In this document: positions 49,439 through 57,346 of the stretch, one piece after another | How the letters are laid out: every line of letters starts with the position of its first letter | How positions within the stretch are numbered: the stretch's first letter is position 1 | Assembly: GCF_001428845.1 (NCBI RefSeq) | Contig: NZ_LMIU01000022.1 | Span: 1-64,000 of the forward strand | Reading direction: 5' to 3' | DNA: 64,000 nucleotides | From: Achromobacter sp. Root83 | Lineage (GTDB): Bacteria > Pseudomonadota > Gammaproteobacteria > Burkholderiales > Burkholderiaceae_B | Made by a program: the position numbers and the translations under genes | The notes under the pieces: generated by a model | The model's input: only the letters and a program-made list of their open reading frames with translations | The model's database searches: none | What the model was told of the DNA's origin: nothing

Positions 49439-50176
49439 CTAGACGCTGCTGGGCGCCAGCGCCGGATCCAGCGAGATCCGTTCGTCGAACACGAAGCACT
49501 TGCCTTCGTAGCCCGGCCCGCCCGTGTCCTCGAAGTACTTGAGGATGCCGCCGTCGAGCTGATAGACGTTCTGGATCCCGGCTTCGTTCATATAGATGGC
49601 GGCCTTCTCGCAGCGGATACCGCCCGTGCAGAAGCTGACGACCGTTTTGCCCTCGAGTTCGGCGCGGTTTGCCTGCACCGCGGCGGGAAACTGCGTGAAG
49701 CGGTCAATGCGCCAGTCGATGGCGTTCTTGAAGGTGCCCTCGTCCACTTCGAACGCATTGCGCGTATCCAGCATGACCACGGGCCTGCCGGTGTCATCCG
49801 CGCCCTGCTCCAGCCAGCGCGCCAGCGTATGCGCGTCCACGCCGGGCGCGCGCCCCGCGGCGGGGCGTATCGCCGGATGATCCATGCGGATGATCTCGCG
49901 CTTGATCTTGACCAGCAGCTTGCGGAACGGCACGCCGCCGCTATGGCTGAACTTCACTTCGAGGTCGGCGAAGCGCGCATCGGCGCGCAGCCCCTGCAGG
50001 AAGGCGTCTATGCTCGCGGCCGGCCCGGCCAGAAACAGGTTGATGCCCTCTTCGGCCAGCAGGATGGTGCCCTTGAGCGCGGCTGCGCTGGCCTGGGCAA
50101 ACAACTGGACGCGCAACTCGGGAAGGGAATCCAGCGGGACGAACTTGTAGGCGGCGATATTGACGGCGGAAGTCAT
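49439..50176 (-). CDS. trhO: TrhO, rhodanese-like tRNA uridine-34 hydroxylase
   Basis: 245-residue YceA-family protein that in E. coli carries out oxygen-dependent hydroxylation of wobble uridine, a step towards 5-(carboxy)methoxyuridine. N-terminal region [19 protein letters not shown] and rhodanese domain with [15 protein letters not shown] holding the active Cys; [15 protein letters not shown] is also typical. Shorter than E. coli YceA (350) because the C-terminal Cys-rich extension is absent, as in many Proteobacteria. The gene converges with metG. Confidence 0.93.
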   Translation of the reverse strand: MTSAVNIAAYKFVPLDSLPELRVQLFAQASAAALKGTILLAEEGINLFLAGPAASIDAFLQGLRADARFADLEVKFSHSGGVPFRKLLVKIKREIIRMDHPAIRPAAGRAPGVDAHTLARWLEQGADDTGRPVVMLDTRNAFEVDEGTFKNAIDWRIDRFTQFPAAVQANRAELEGKTVVSFCTGGIRCEKAAIYMNEAGIQNVYQLDGGILKYFEDTGGPGYEGKCFVFDERISLDPALAPSSV

Positions 50177-50249
50177 GGCAAAGCAATAAAAGCAGGCGGC
50201 GAAGCCCGTAATAGTAATCGCTGGGCGGGTGGCCCCCCCCCGGCCGCGC

Positions 50250-51047
50250 TCAGCGGCTGACGATCTCCTGCTCGATCACGGCGTCCAGCACCCACTGTAT
50301 GGAGGAGGCGCCGGCCGGTGGATTCGGGTTCTTGACTTCGACCACGCGCAGCCGGTAGCGGATGCCGGGCTGGAAATTGAAGCCGGTGATTTCCCCGTAC
50401 CAGACCTGCCAGGGCTGCGAGGCGCTGTCCCGCACCTGATAGCACATCGCGTGGCCGGCGCCGGCGTTGCACGGCACGCGATCCGAATTGACGTAGACCA
50501 GCTTGGTGGGCCCGATCTGGCCGCCGGCCACGGGATCGGCGCGGCGGCCGAAATCCAGCGTGTCGCCCGTGGCGAGCACCCATGTCATGCGTTGCGGACT
50601 ATTGGTGTTGTCCAGGGAACTGGCGGTGATGCGCGTGAGGCCGGCCAGGAAGTCCTGCTCCAGTTTCATGGCGGGCGGCGCGCACGCCATCATCGTGGAC
50701 ACGGGGTGCGACCGCACGATCAGCAGGCCGTTGGCAACGGTGTAGGGCGCGTTGTACTGGTTGCAGCCGGAAAACCCCAACATCAGGGGCGAGCCCTGCT
50801 GATGGATGAAACTGACCGTGATGGGACGTGAATTCGACGAAGGATGGGGCACGGGCCGCAGGCCACCGCCAGGCAGCGTCCAGCGGGCCAGATCCCAGCT
50901 CGTCTGCACCAGCATGTCCGAAGCCGATGCGGGCTGGAACCGCGGATCCTGGCCGTCCGCGGCACGCATGGGCGGCGACGAGCAGGCGGCCAGGCCCACC
51001 GACAGCAGGCACGGCGCCAGCCTGCGCAAGAAAGCGAAAAGGGGCAT
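50250..51047 (-). CDS. META-domain plus DUF4377 lipoprotein
   Basis: 265 residues. Lipoprotein signal peptide with lipobox GLAAC at about residue 18-22. A META (HslJ-like) domain follows ([49 protein letters not shown]), then a DUF4377-type region ([52 protein letters not shown]). ATG at 51047 has GGAG six bases upstream. HslJ is a heat-shock and novobiocin-linked lipoprotein in E. coli; the DUF4377 function is unknown. A second META lipoprotein lies just upstream in the same direction. Confidence 0.85.
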   Translation of the reverse strand: MPLFAFLRRLAPCLLSVGLAACSSPPMRAADGQDPRFQPASASDMLVQTSWDLARWTLPGGGLRPVPHPSSNSRPITVSFIHQQGSPLMLGFSGCNQYNAPYTVANGLLIVRSHPVSTMMACAPPAMKLEQDFLAGLTRITASSLDNTNSPQRMTWVLATGDTLDFGRRADPVAGGQIGPTKLVYVNSDRVPCNAGAGHAMCYQVRDSASQPWQVWYGEITGFNFQPGIRYRLRVVEVKNPNPPAGASSIQWVLDAVIEQEIVSR

Positions 51048-51085
51048 GCAGGTCTCCATGAACTATCCGCGGCGCGGGCGTGGAA

Positions 51086-51616
51086 TCACGGCGTCGGCGG
51101 ATCCTGGCGGCGCTCGAATTCCAGCACGTCGCCGCCGCGCAGATTGAATGTCAGGTGCCGCGGGGCGCCCCCGCTGTCCAGGGTGAATGTGTCGATGGAG
51201 GCCAAGGCCCGCAGGTAGTCGGCTTCCAGCTTGGCGCGCTCGGGCGGCACGCAGGCCATGCGCGTCGTGGCGGGTGCGTCGATGAACAGTTTGCCGCTTT
51301 GGAGCTTGTACGTGCCCATGTACCGGTTGCAGCCGGAAAAGCCATTGACGCGGTATTGCTTGCCTTGCGCCAGGAATGTCAGCCGTATGGGCTCGCCGTT
51401 ATCGCCGTGGGGGATGTCCCGCAGCGCGCCTGCGGCTTGCGTCCATCGCACTAGCTCCCAACTGGTCTGAGCCAGCGAATCCGCGCTGGTGGCGGCGTTG
51501 GCGGCGGCGGCGCCTTCGGGGCGGGCGCCCCCGATGGAACCGGCGCAACCCGCCAGCGCCACGGTCAAGAGACTCAGGCAGAGCAGCCGGCAACGCGGGG
51601 GCAGTAGGGTAAGCAT
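51086..51616 (-). CDS. META-domain (HslJ-like) lipoprotein
   Basis: 176 residues: signal peptide with lipobox VALAGC near residue 24, then one META domain (TSWELVRWTQAAGAL, FSGCNRYMGTYKLQSGKL, TTRMACVPPERAKLEADY). It lacks the C-terminal DUF4377 region of its neighbour, which lies 38 bases downstream. The two are probably co-transcribed and arose by duplication. Predicted to sit in the periplasmic leaflet of a membrane; function unknown. Confidence 0.85.
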   Translation of the reverse strand: MLTLLPPRCRLLCLSLLTVALAGCAGSIGGARPEGAAAANAATSADSLAQTSWELVRWTQAAGALRDIPHGDNGEPIRLTFLAQGKQYRVNGFSGCNRYMGTYKLQSGKLFIDAPATTRMACVPPERAKLEADYLRALASIDTFTLDSGGAPRHLTFNLRGGDVLEFERRQDPPTP

Positions 51617-51925
51617 GAGGCGCGACTCCGAAAAAAAATCAGACCCCTAGACTGTAACCGGCATCGGGCCGACGGGCGATTCCATCCGCCCTACAGCCGT
51701 ATCCAAAAGCAGCACGAAAACTCGCGCGCACTAGCTCCGATGGCGCGGCCTGCTGCATCGAATGCCGCATGGCGGCCCCTTGCGGCGACGAGCAGAATCA
51801 ACGGCAGAAGGTAGTTCCGGCCAAGCAGGGAATAAAGGGAAAGAGGACCGGGACAGCCCAGTACCGCAAGCGCAGGTGTCCGGCCCATGGGGCCAAAAAA
51901 TAATATCAACCGGGGAGACACGGCG
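51617..51925. other. Intergenic region between the META lipoprotein and the acyltransferase
   Basis: About 310 bases serving as divergent promoter region. It holds no convincing gene or hairpin. Confidence 0.4.
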
Positions 51926-53074
51926 ATGGGATTCTTGAGAACTCTACTGGCGTTATCGGTGGTGCTGGACCACCTGGGCGGGGGCTACGCCGATCAACTG
52001 GTGGGCGGCCGGCTGGCGGTACAGCTCTTCTATGTGATTTCCGGCTTCCTTATTTCCTATGTGCTGACAGCGACCGATCATTATCAGGGCGCGGTGGGCA
52101 AGTTCTACGCAAACCGCTTCCTGCGCCTGTTCCCGATCTACCTGGCCATCGCCGCCATGACGCTGATGGCCCACGTGGTGAGCGGCGGCTCTTTCTTCCG
52201 CATCTACGACGCCCTGCCCTTCAGTGCCGAGATCTTCCTGGTGTTCTCCAATATCTTCATTTTTGGACAGGACTGGCTGATGTTCTTCGGCATCCAGAAT
52301 GCCCAACTGGCATTCACCGGCAGCTTCGCGCGCAGCGAAGTGCCGCTGTACCAGGGGTTGCTGGTGCCCCAGGCCTGGACGCTGGGCGTGGAGATGAGCT
52401 TTTATCTGGTGGCGCCCTTCGTGCTGGGTTCGCCGCGCCGCCTGCTGGCCCTGCTGGCGGCCTCTCTGGCGCTGCGCGGCGTGCTCATCGCGACCGGCAT
52501 CGGCCTGTCGGACCCGTGGACCTACCGCTTCTTTCCCACGGAACTGGCGCTGTTCCTGATCGGATCGCTGTCGCATCAGGTTTTGCTGCCGCGCATGAAG
52601 GCCTGGACCCAGCGCGTGAAGCGCTTGCCGGAACTGGGCACGGCCGCCTTGTTCGCCTACAGCCTGATGCATTTCTCGATCGGGATAAATCCCACGGTGC
52701 GCGATGGCCTTGCCGTCATTCTGTTTGCCGCGCTGCTGCCGCTGGCGTTCCTGTTCCAGTCCCGGCACAAGCTCGACAAGGCGATCGGGGAACTGAGCTA
52801 TCCGATCTATATCTGCCACATGCTGGTGATCATGGCGTTCAGCTGGCTGCTTCACGACGTCCAGGAGCACCAGCCCCTGCTGTTCGCGGCGCTGGTGATC
52901 GCGGGCTGCATCGGATTCTCGGCGCTGCTCAATGGATTGATCGCGGACCCCGTGGAACGCCTGCGTAGCCGCCTGCGCACGGATACGGGCAGCGGCGCGG
53001 CGCCCGCGGCCGATGCGCGCCGGCGCCCGCAGACGCCGGCCCAGCCGATGGGGACTATTCGCCGCGTGCCTTGA
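51926..53074 (+). CDS. Acyltransferase-3 family membrane protein (OafA-like)
   Basis: 382-residue inner-membrane acyltransferase with about ten spans. The family opening is visible: LRTLLALSVVLDHLGGGY with the catalytic-type His, then RLAVQLFYVISGFLISYVL and the RFLRLFPIYL loop. Such enzymes acetylate or otherwise acylate O-antigen, exopolysaccharide or other surface glycans. ATG at 51926 follows GGGGAG. The last 20 bases overlap the 3' end of the opposing XRE gene. The tail after residue 355 is low-complexity Arg/Ala/Pro. Confidence 0.9.
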   Translation: MGFLRTLLALSVVLDHLGGGYADQLVGGRLAVQLFYVISGFLISYVLTATDHYQGAVGKFYANRFLRLFPIYLAIAAMTLMAHVVSGGSFFRIYDALPFSAEIFLVFSNIFIFGQDWLMFFGIQNAQLAFTGSFARSEVPLYQGLLVPQAWTLGVEMSFYLVAPFVLGSPRRLLALLAASLALRGVLIATGIGLSDPWTYRFFPTELALFLIGSLSHQVLLPRMKAWTQRVKRLPELGTAALFAYSLMHFSIGINPTVRDGLAVILFAALLPLAFLFQSRHKLDKAIGELSYPIYICHMLVIMAFSWLLHDVQEHQPLLFAALVIAGCIGFSALLNGLIADPVERLRSRLRTDTGSGAAPAADARRRPQTPAQPMGTIRRVP

Positions 53075-53450
53075 TATAGGCGGCCAGCACCAGTTCTATC
53101 TGCCGCTTTTCCTGCAAGCTGAGCCGGGCATAGGTGGCATAGGACACGGTTTCGAAGGGCCACGCGGGCGGGACGGAGGGGTCGCCGATGGTGCCGATGG
53201 CGCCGCCTTCGCCTGCATTCAGCATCGGCCCTTCGCCGGTGCTGAGCCACATCGGATTCACGCGCAACGCGCGCGTCAATTTGATGAGGGCGTCGCTCGA
53301 GGGCTGCTGGCGCTGCCCGCTTTCGTAGTTGCCGATGGCGCTTTGCGACAGGTTGCTTGCGACGGCCAAGTCCTTTTGAGTCCATCCCTGAAGCATTCTT
53401 GCGTTGCGCAGACGATGGCTAAACGTGTCCAATCGATCGACCCGAGACAT
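53055..53450 (-). CDS. XRE-family helix-turn-helix regulator
   Basis: 131 residues. An HTH_3 domain covers about residues 10-65 (FSHRLRNARMLQGWTQKDLA, SNLSQSAIGNYESGQRQ, LIKLTRALRVNPMWL), followed by a short C-terminal tail. The ATG at 53450 is taken as the start; the longer frame begins in AT-rich intergenic DNA. It overlaps the acyltransferase 3' end on the other strand by 20 bases. A 20-kDa phage repressor would be longer and carry an S24 peptidase, which is absent here. Confidence 0.87.
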   Translation of the reverse strand: MSRVDRLDTFSHRLRNARMLQGWTQKDLAVASNLSQSAIGNYESGQRQQPSSDALIKLTRALRVNPMWLSTGEGPMLNAGEGGAIGTIGDPSVPPAWPFETVSYATYARLSLQEKRQIELVLAAYIKARGE

Positions 53451-53867
53451 TAATATGAATTTATTTATTTGATTAAAACATCTCAATACAGCGGCCAAAT
53501 AAACGGATTACGCACCAATTGCCGGGCTAATCCGTAAATCGCGGCAGTGTCCGCTTGGACCGGCTTACGTTAAGGGCACAATATGCCACCGCGCAGGACG
53601 CAGCCGATTAAAGATCATATCTATCATCGACTTGCGCACACCCCGCCTTGCCTGGAGCGTGCGCGCCGGCCACCGAGCCGGAGCGCCGGACCGGAAAAAC
53701 CCGACAGAGTTTATGGTCATTCGCCGCGCAATAAGAATAAATAATGTATCGGCAATACATAATAATTTGCGGGCGCAAAGCCAAAAACAAACGCTGTTTC
53801 AATGCCTTCAAGGCGCTTTGCCGCCCGCGCGCTGTTACCATCCGAAACTACAGAAACGTATCTTCAC
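53451..53867. other. AT-rich non-coding stretch with inverted repeats
   Basis: About 400 bases with base composition unlike the rest of the window (for example ATTTATTTATTTGATTAAAA and AATAAGAATAAATAATGTAT). It holds the inverted repeats at 53503-53535 and ATGTAT/ATACAT at 53744-53760. Short open frames on both strands have no ribosome binding sites and no family resemblance, so I do not call genes. Confidence 0.5.
53503..53535. promoter_or_regulatory. Inverted repeat upstream of the XRE gene, possible operator
   Basis: Arms ACGGATTA (53503-53510) and TAATCCGT (53528-53535) separated by 17 bases, about 55 bases upstream of the XRE start. The distance fits an autoregulatory operator, but binding is only inferred. 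Confidence 0.45.
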
Positions 53868-53905
53868 AAAAAAACACGCCCGTGTTTAAATGAAACACGG
53901 GCGTG
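53868..53905 (-). terminator. Strong leftward terminator upstream of the response regulator
   Basis: 13-bp perfect stem CACGCCCGTGTTT/AAACACGGGCGTG with a 5-base loop, followed on the minus strand by seven T. It is oriented to end a leftward transcript although the downstream gene is read rightwards, so it would end an RNA antisense to the regulator leader. Confidence 0.75.
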
Positions 53906-54015
53906 ACTTCCCTGCGGAACAGCCTGAACAATGGCCGGCAACGGCCCGGCCATGGCAGGCGCCACGGCCCATTTCCGGCGCCGCGCCCTGTCGCGCCGCC
54001 TCATTGGAAGCATCA

Positions 54016-54831
54016 ATGAACAACACGCTGGATGTCATATTTCTGGGCGATAACGATGCCAGGCATGCCAGACTGGTGGAGGCGCTCTCCCACCTGGGAT
54101 TCAATGTCCGCCGCTGCCACGACCTTGCCGATGTCTACGACAGGTATTCCCGCCGGCCCAGCCCCCTGGTGGTGCTGGAAGCGCCCCTGACCGATGTCCA
54201 CAACGCCGCCGTGCGGCTGCGCGCCATGGACCGCGGACTGGGGATCGTCGCCATCGCGGGCTTCGCCGACTCGGAAAGCCGGATCCGCACATTGCTCTGC
54301 GGCGCGGACGCCTGTCTGCCCCCGGACGTCACGGGACTGGAACTCGCGGCGGTACTTCAGGCGCTGGTGCGGCGCGCGGTAGGCCTGGACGCCATGGATG
54401 CGGCATCCGACGCCCACGCAGGGGAAGAACCCGCCCGGGAAGGCTGGCGGCTGGCCAACAAGGGCTGGACCCTGATCAGCCCCCGTGGCCGGACCTTGGG
54501 CCTGACCACCGGAGAACGCGACTTCCTGTCCCGCCTGGTCCGGGCGCCCGACCGCAAGGTCAGCCGGGACGCGTTCATTGCCGATGGCGCCGACGATACC
54601 GACAGCGGCCTCACGCGGCGCCGCTTCGTGGACGTCATGATCAGCCGCCTGCGCCGCAAGGCCACCGCCAACCAGATGACCCTGCCGATACGCGCCGTGC
54701 ACGGCTGGGGCTATATGTTCGCAGCCGACATCACGCTGGATCTGGACTATCGGGTATCGGGGAAAGACAGCCGCCCGGCTGGCCAGGAGGACTGGCGCCG
54801 TGAAACGGCGGACGCGAGCGCGTCTGTGTAG
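54016..54831 (+). CDS. OmpR-type response regulator with degenerate receiver (Asp to Glu)
   Basis: 271 residues. Residues 1-120 have the receiver fold, but the phospho-acceptor position reads PLVVLEAPL, with Glu55 where Asp is expected; the Lys usually before the last beta turn is also missing (CLPPDV in place of a KP motif) and the Thr/Ser switch is Ala. Residues 145-240 are a winged-helix DNA-binding domain (LGLTTGERDFLSRLVRAPDR, VDVMISRLRRKA, IRAVHGWGYMF). Glu can mimic aspartyl phosphate, so the protein may be constitutively active. No histidine kinase is adjacent. ATG at 54016 has GGAAG upstream. Confidence 0.88.
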   Translation: MNNTLDVIFLGDNDARHARLVEALSHLGFNVRRCHDLADVYDRYSRRPSPLVVLEAPLTDVHNAAVRLRAMDRGLGIVAIAGFADSESRIRTLLCGADACLPPDVTGLELAAVLQALVRRAVGLDAMDAASDAHAGEEPAREGWRLANKGWTLISPRGRTLGLTTGERDFLSRLVRAPDRKVSRDAFIADGADDTDSGLTRRRFVDVMISRLRRKATANQMTLPIRAVHGWGYMFAADITLDLDYRVSGKDSRPAGQEDWRRETADASASV

Positions 54832-54881
54832 GGTGCGGCCCAAACCGGGCCTGTGCCTCGCGCGCGCAACGGCGCGAGGAG

Positions 54882-54921
54882 AAAAAAACGCGGCGCTGCC
54901 CTCGAAAGGTAAGACGCCGCG
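54882..54921 (-). terminator. Leftward terminator between the regulator and kch
   Basis: Stem CGCCGCG/CGCGGCG of 7 bp with a 19-base interior, followed on the minus strand by TTTTTTT. As with the element at 53868, it points left, opposite to both flanking genes. A second hairpin CCTCGCGC/GCGCGAGG is at 54856-54879. Confidence 0.6.
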
Positions 54922-54924
54922 CTA

Positions 54925-55230
54925 AAACAACACGTGAGCCCGGAGTCATCGGCCGGCACCGATGCCTTCTACCTGGATCACGCGATTCCAACATTCGTGC
55001 CTCATACTACTCACGCACGGTCCGGCCGTGGACTTGCCCCGGGTCTCTAGTCCCTGCGCAAGCTGCAACGTGATCAACGCCTGGCAATGCGCCCGCCGGG
55101 AATACTGGCGGGCTTATCGCCGATATCAGCGGCGTTCCTTCCGGATAGCCGCCTGATGAGGCGAGTTTAGGACTTCGGACGAATTTCCAGTAATTCTTTG
55201 TTGATGGTCTTCCATACTTATTTGATATAG
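54925..55230. other. Hairpin-rich intergenic region, candidate structured RNA or small ORF
   Basis: About 300 bases with at least five short perfect hairpins: CATCGG/CCGATG (54953 region), CACGG/CCGTG (55014 region), GCCCGCC/GGCGGGC (55091 region), CGCCG/CGGCG (55121 region) and CGCCT/AGGCG (55150 region), plus a longer-range GATCACG/CGTGATC match. Followed to the left by a minus-strand terminator with seven T, it could be a leftward ncRNA; read rightwards it could be the kch leader. A 64-codon plus-strand frame at 54962-55156 ending in a Cys/Arg/Tyr-rich segment (SPCASCNVINAWQCARREYW) is the alternative. It does not match 6S, tmRNA, RNase P or SRP RNA cores that I know. Confidence 0.35.
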
Positions 55231-55246
55231 GAAGAGCGTGCGCCCC

Positions 55247-56458
55247 ATGCCATTACAACCGCCCTCCCTCAGGCACCGGCTCCGCAAGGTTCTGGCGCTG
55301 TTCCCGCCCAATTGGTGCCTGGCCATCCTGGTGGCGCTGGACGGCTACGCCTTCATGCACCCGGTGCTGCGCGAAGTGCGCGCGCGCGAGTATTCATTCT
55401 GGCTCGCGCTGGACAACTGGCATGAAATCATGCGCGTGGTCGGCCTGCTGGAGATCCCGCGCCTGGTGCTCGGCGTCGGCTTGCAAGTGATCGCGCTGGG
55501 CCTGATCCTGAAGGCCCGCATCGCGTGGGCGTTCTCGCTGGTGCTGCTGATCGGTATCGGCACGTTCGCCATCCTGGGCGACGGCGGCCGGGCCGGGCTG
55601 GGCATCTATACGTTGATTCTCGTGATCGCGCTGATCGCGTACTGGCGGCGCTTCGACCGCGCCAGCGTGACCGCCGGCTCGCTGTTCGCGCTGGTCAGCG
55701 TGCTGTCGCTGCTGATCTACGCTATCTTCGGCACGCTTTACCTGGGCAACGAATTCAACCCACCCATCCTGGATGCCGGCACGGCGCTTTATTTTTCCAT
55801 CGTCTCCATGTCCACGGTGGGCTACGGCGACATCACGCCGCACACCGGCACGGCGCGGCTGTTCACGGCGTCGATTATCATCCTTGGCATTACCGTCTTC
55901 GCCACGTCCGTCAGCGCGATCGCCGGGCCGGTGATCGGCGGCAACCTGAAACGGCTGGTCAAAGGCAGGTTTTCCTCCGCCATGAGAAAGAACCACATCA
56001 TCATCGCCGGCGCGACGCCCCTGGCCCTGAGCGTCTATCAAGGCCTGCGCCGCCGCAACGAAGAGGTCACCGTCATCGTCCCGCCAGGCATGGCGCAGGA
56101 GTATCCGGTGGCGGCCGACCTGATCGAAGGCGATCCCTCCAGCGTCGAAGTCCTGCACACCGCGGGCGTGGCGCGCGCGCGCTACGTGCTGGCGCTGCGC
56201 GACGACGACGCCGAAAACGCGTTCATCGTGCTGGCCGCCAAGGAAGCCACCGGGGACAACGGCGTCAAGACCGTGGCGCTGGTCAATACCAGCAAGCACC
56301 TGGAGAAGATCCGCCGCGTGCAGCCAGATCTGGTTTTCTCGGTGCAGCTCCTGGGAGCCGAGTTGCTGACGCGCGCCATCAACGGCGAACCCATGGACAG
56401 CCAGGCCATCACCGATCTGTTCTTCGCCAACGCCGCACCCGCGGCCAAGGCTTCCTGA
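55247..56458 (+). CDS. kch: Kch-type voltage-gated potassium channel
   Basis: 403-residue six-span channel subunit resembling E. coli Kch. Six membrane segments fill residues 25-230, with the pore filter in SMSTVGYGDITPH. The C-terminal RCK (TrkA-N-like) domain begins near KNHIIIAGATPLALSVYQGL and contains ALRDDDAENAFIVLAAKEAT. Start: ATG at 55247; a GTG at 55238 has a closer AGGA and is also possible. Single gene; function is K+ conductance or sensing, with weak phenotypes in E. coli. Confidence 0.9.
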   Translation: MPLQPPSLRHRLRKVLALFPPNWCLAILVALDGYAFMHPVLREVRAREYSFWLALDNWHEIMRVVGLLEIPRLVLGVGLQVIALGLILKARIAWAFSLVLLIGIGTFAILGDGGRAGLGIYTLILVIALIAYWRRFDRASVTAGSLFALVSVLSLLIYAIFGTLYLGNEFNPPILDAGTALYFSIVSMSTVGYGDITPHTGTARLFTASIIILGITVFATSVSAIAGPVIGGNLKRLVKGRFSSAMRKNHIIIAGATPLALSVYQGLRRRNEEVTVIVPPGMAQEYPVAADLIEGDPSSVEVLHTAGVARARYVLALRDDDAENAFIVLAAKEATGDNGVKTVALVNTSKHLEKIRRVQPDLVFSVQLLGAELLTRAINGEPMDSQAITDLFFANAAPAAKAS

Positions 56459-56471
56459 GCGCCGCTCGGCG

Positions 56472-57146
56472 TCAGGAAGCGCTGCGGGCGCGCCTGCCCG
56501 CCGCCGGCCGTCGCGGACTCGTGCCCGGGGCTTGACGCTCGGGATCGAGCAGCTCGCGGATCAGCGCCACGTGCGCGCGGCGCCGCTCCGGCAGCGGGAC
56601 GCGCTCATCCGGCCCGAGCAGCGCGGCCATGACGATCGTGTGGACGACAGGGGACAGCAGCAGCCAGGGATGATCCATCGCCACGCCGGCGCGGCACAGG
56701 CCGCGCAGGTGCGCGCGCGCCAACAACCGTCCCAGGTCCGCCTGGTGCGCGGCGGCCGTTTCATGGCGCCAGCGCGCCGCCAGATGCGGCACGCGTCCGC
56801 TCTCGGCCAGCAGCAGACGCATGGTGCTGACCATGGCCGGATTGGCCAGGCTGATATACAGGTGGTCCGCAATGCGCTCGGCGAGCTGCCGCGGCGTGGC
56901 GGCCCCATCCACGATGCCTTCGACGTCGAGCCGGGACGGGCTCAGGTGGCGCGCAAGCAGTGCTTCGAAGACCGCTTCCTTGCTGGAGAAGTGGGCGTAC
57001 ACCCCGCCTTTGGACAGACCTGCGCGCAGGGCAATGTCTTCCATCCTGGCGCCCGCGTAACCCGCTTGGGAAAACTCCTGCAACGCGGCGTCGAGGATCT
57101 GCCCGACTCGCACGGCCGGAGGAAGACGACTTCGCTGCCTGTCCAT
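56472..57146 (-). CDS. TetR-family transcriptional regulator of the adjacent export genes
   Basis: 224 residues. N-terminal TetR helix-turn-helix (VGQILDAALQEFSQAGYAGA, LRAGLSKGGVYAHFSSKEAV) and a variable helical ligand domain with CVCLLLAESGRV-type hydrophobic helices. The ATG at 57146 follows GGGAGCAGCAAGG. It is divergent from the four-gene export operon, with a dyad operator between, so autorepression and repression of the exporter are the simplest reading. Ligand unknown. Confidence 0.9.
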   Translation of the reverse strand: MDRQRSRLPPAVRVGQILDAALQEFSQAGYAGARMEDIALRAGLSKGGVYAHFSSKEAVFEALLARHLSPSRLDVEGIVDGAATPRQLAERIADHLYISLANPAMVSTMRLLLAESGRVPHLAARWRHETAAAHQADLGRLLARAHLRGLCRAGVAMDHPWLLLSPVVHTIVMAALLGPDERVPLPERRRAHVALIRELLDPERQAPGTSPRRPAAGRRARSAS

Positions 57147-57183
57147 CCTTGCTGCTCCCTGTTTCGAACTCAAGCCATTAAAT

Positions 57184-57201
57184 ACCGACCAGTCAGTCGC
57201 T
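57184..57201. promoter_or_regulatory. Dyad operator between tetR-type gene and exporter operon
   Basis: 18-base imperfect palindrome ACCGACCAGTCAGTCGCT with symmetric A-CGAC/GTCG-T arms, about 38 bases upstream of the regulator start. Similar GACC-nGTC dyads are bound by TetR proteins of efflux systems; binding here is inferred. Confidence 0.65.
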
Positions 57202-57346
57202 AGCTTTGATTTCGGTCAAAGCATGGTCAAGACAGCATCGGCAGAATAAGTGCAAGACCCCGTGTCGGGTCCGTCCCGGACGGCCGGGCCACAAGCCTGC
57301 CTTTTTTCGTGACGCGCCCGGCACCCTTGTGCTGGAGAACCGTTGC

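Noticed and set aside
47175..49499. Long minus-strand frame opposite metG
   Set aside because: It spans the terminator and mirrors metG codons.
53632..53889. Short plus-strand frame in the AT-rich region
   Set aside because: No ribosome binding site, no family resemblance, and it runs into the leftward terminator hairpin.
54925..55230. 6S RNA, tmRNA, RNase P RNA or SRP RNA
   Set aside because: The conserved core segments of these RNAs that I know are absent, although the region is hairpin-rich.
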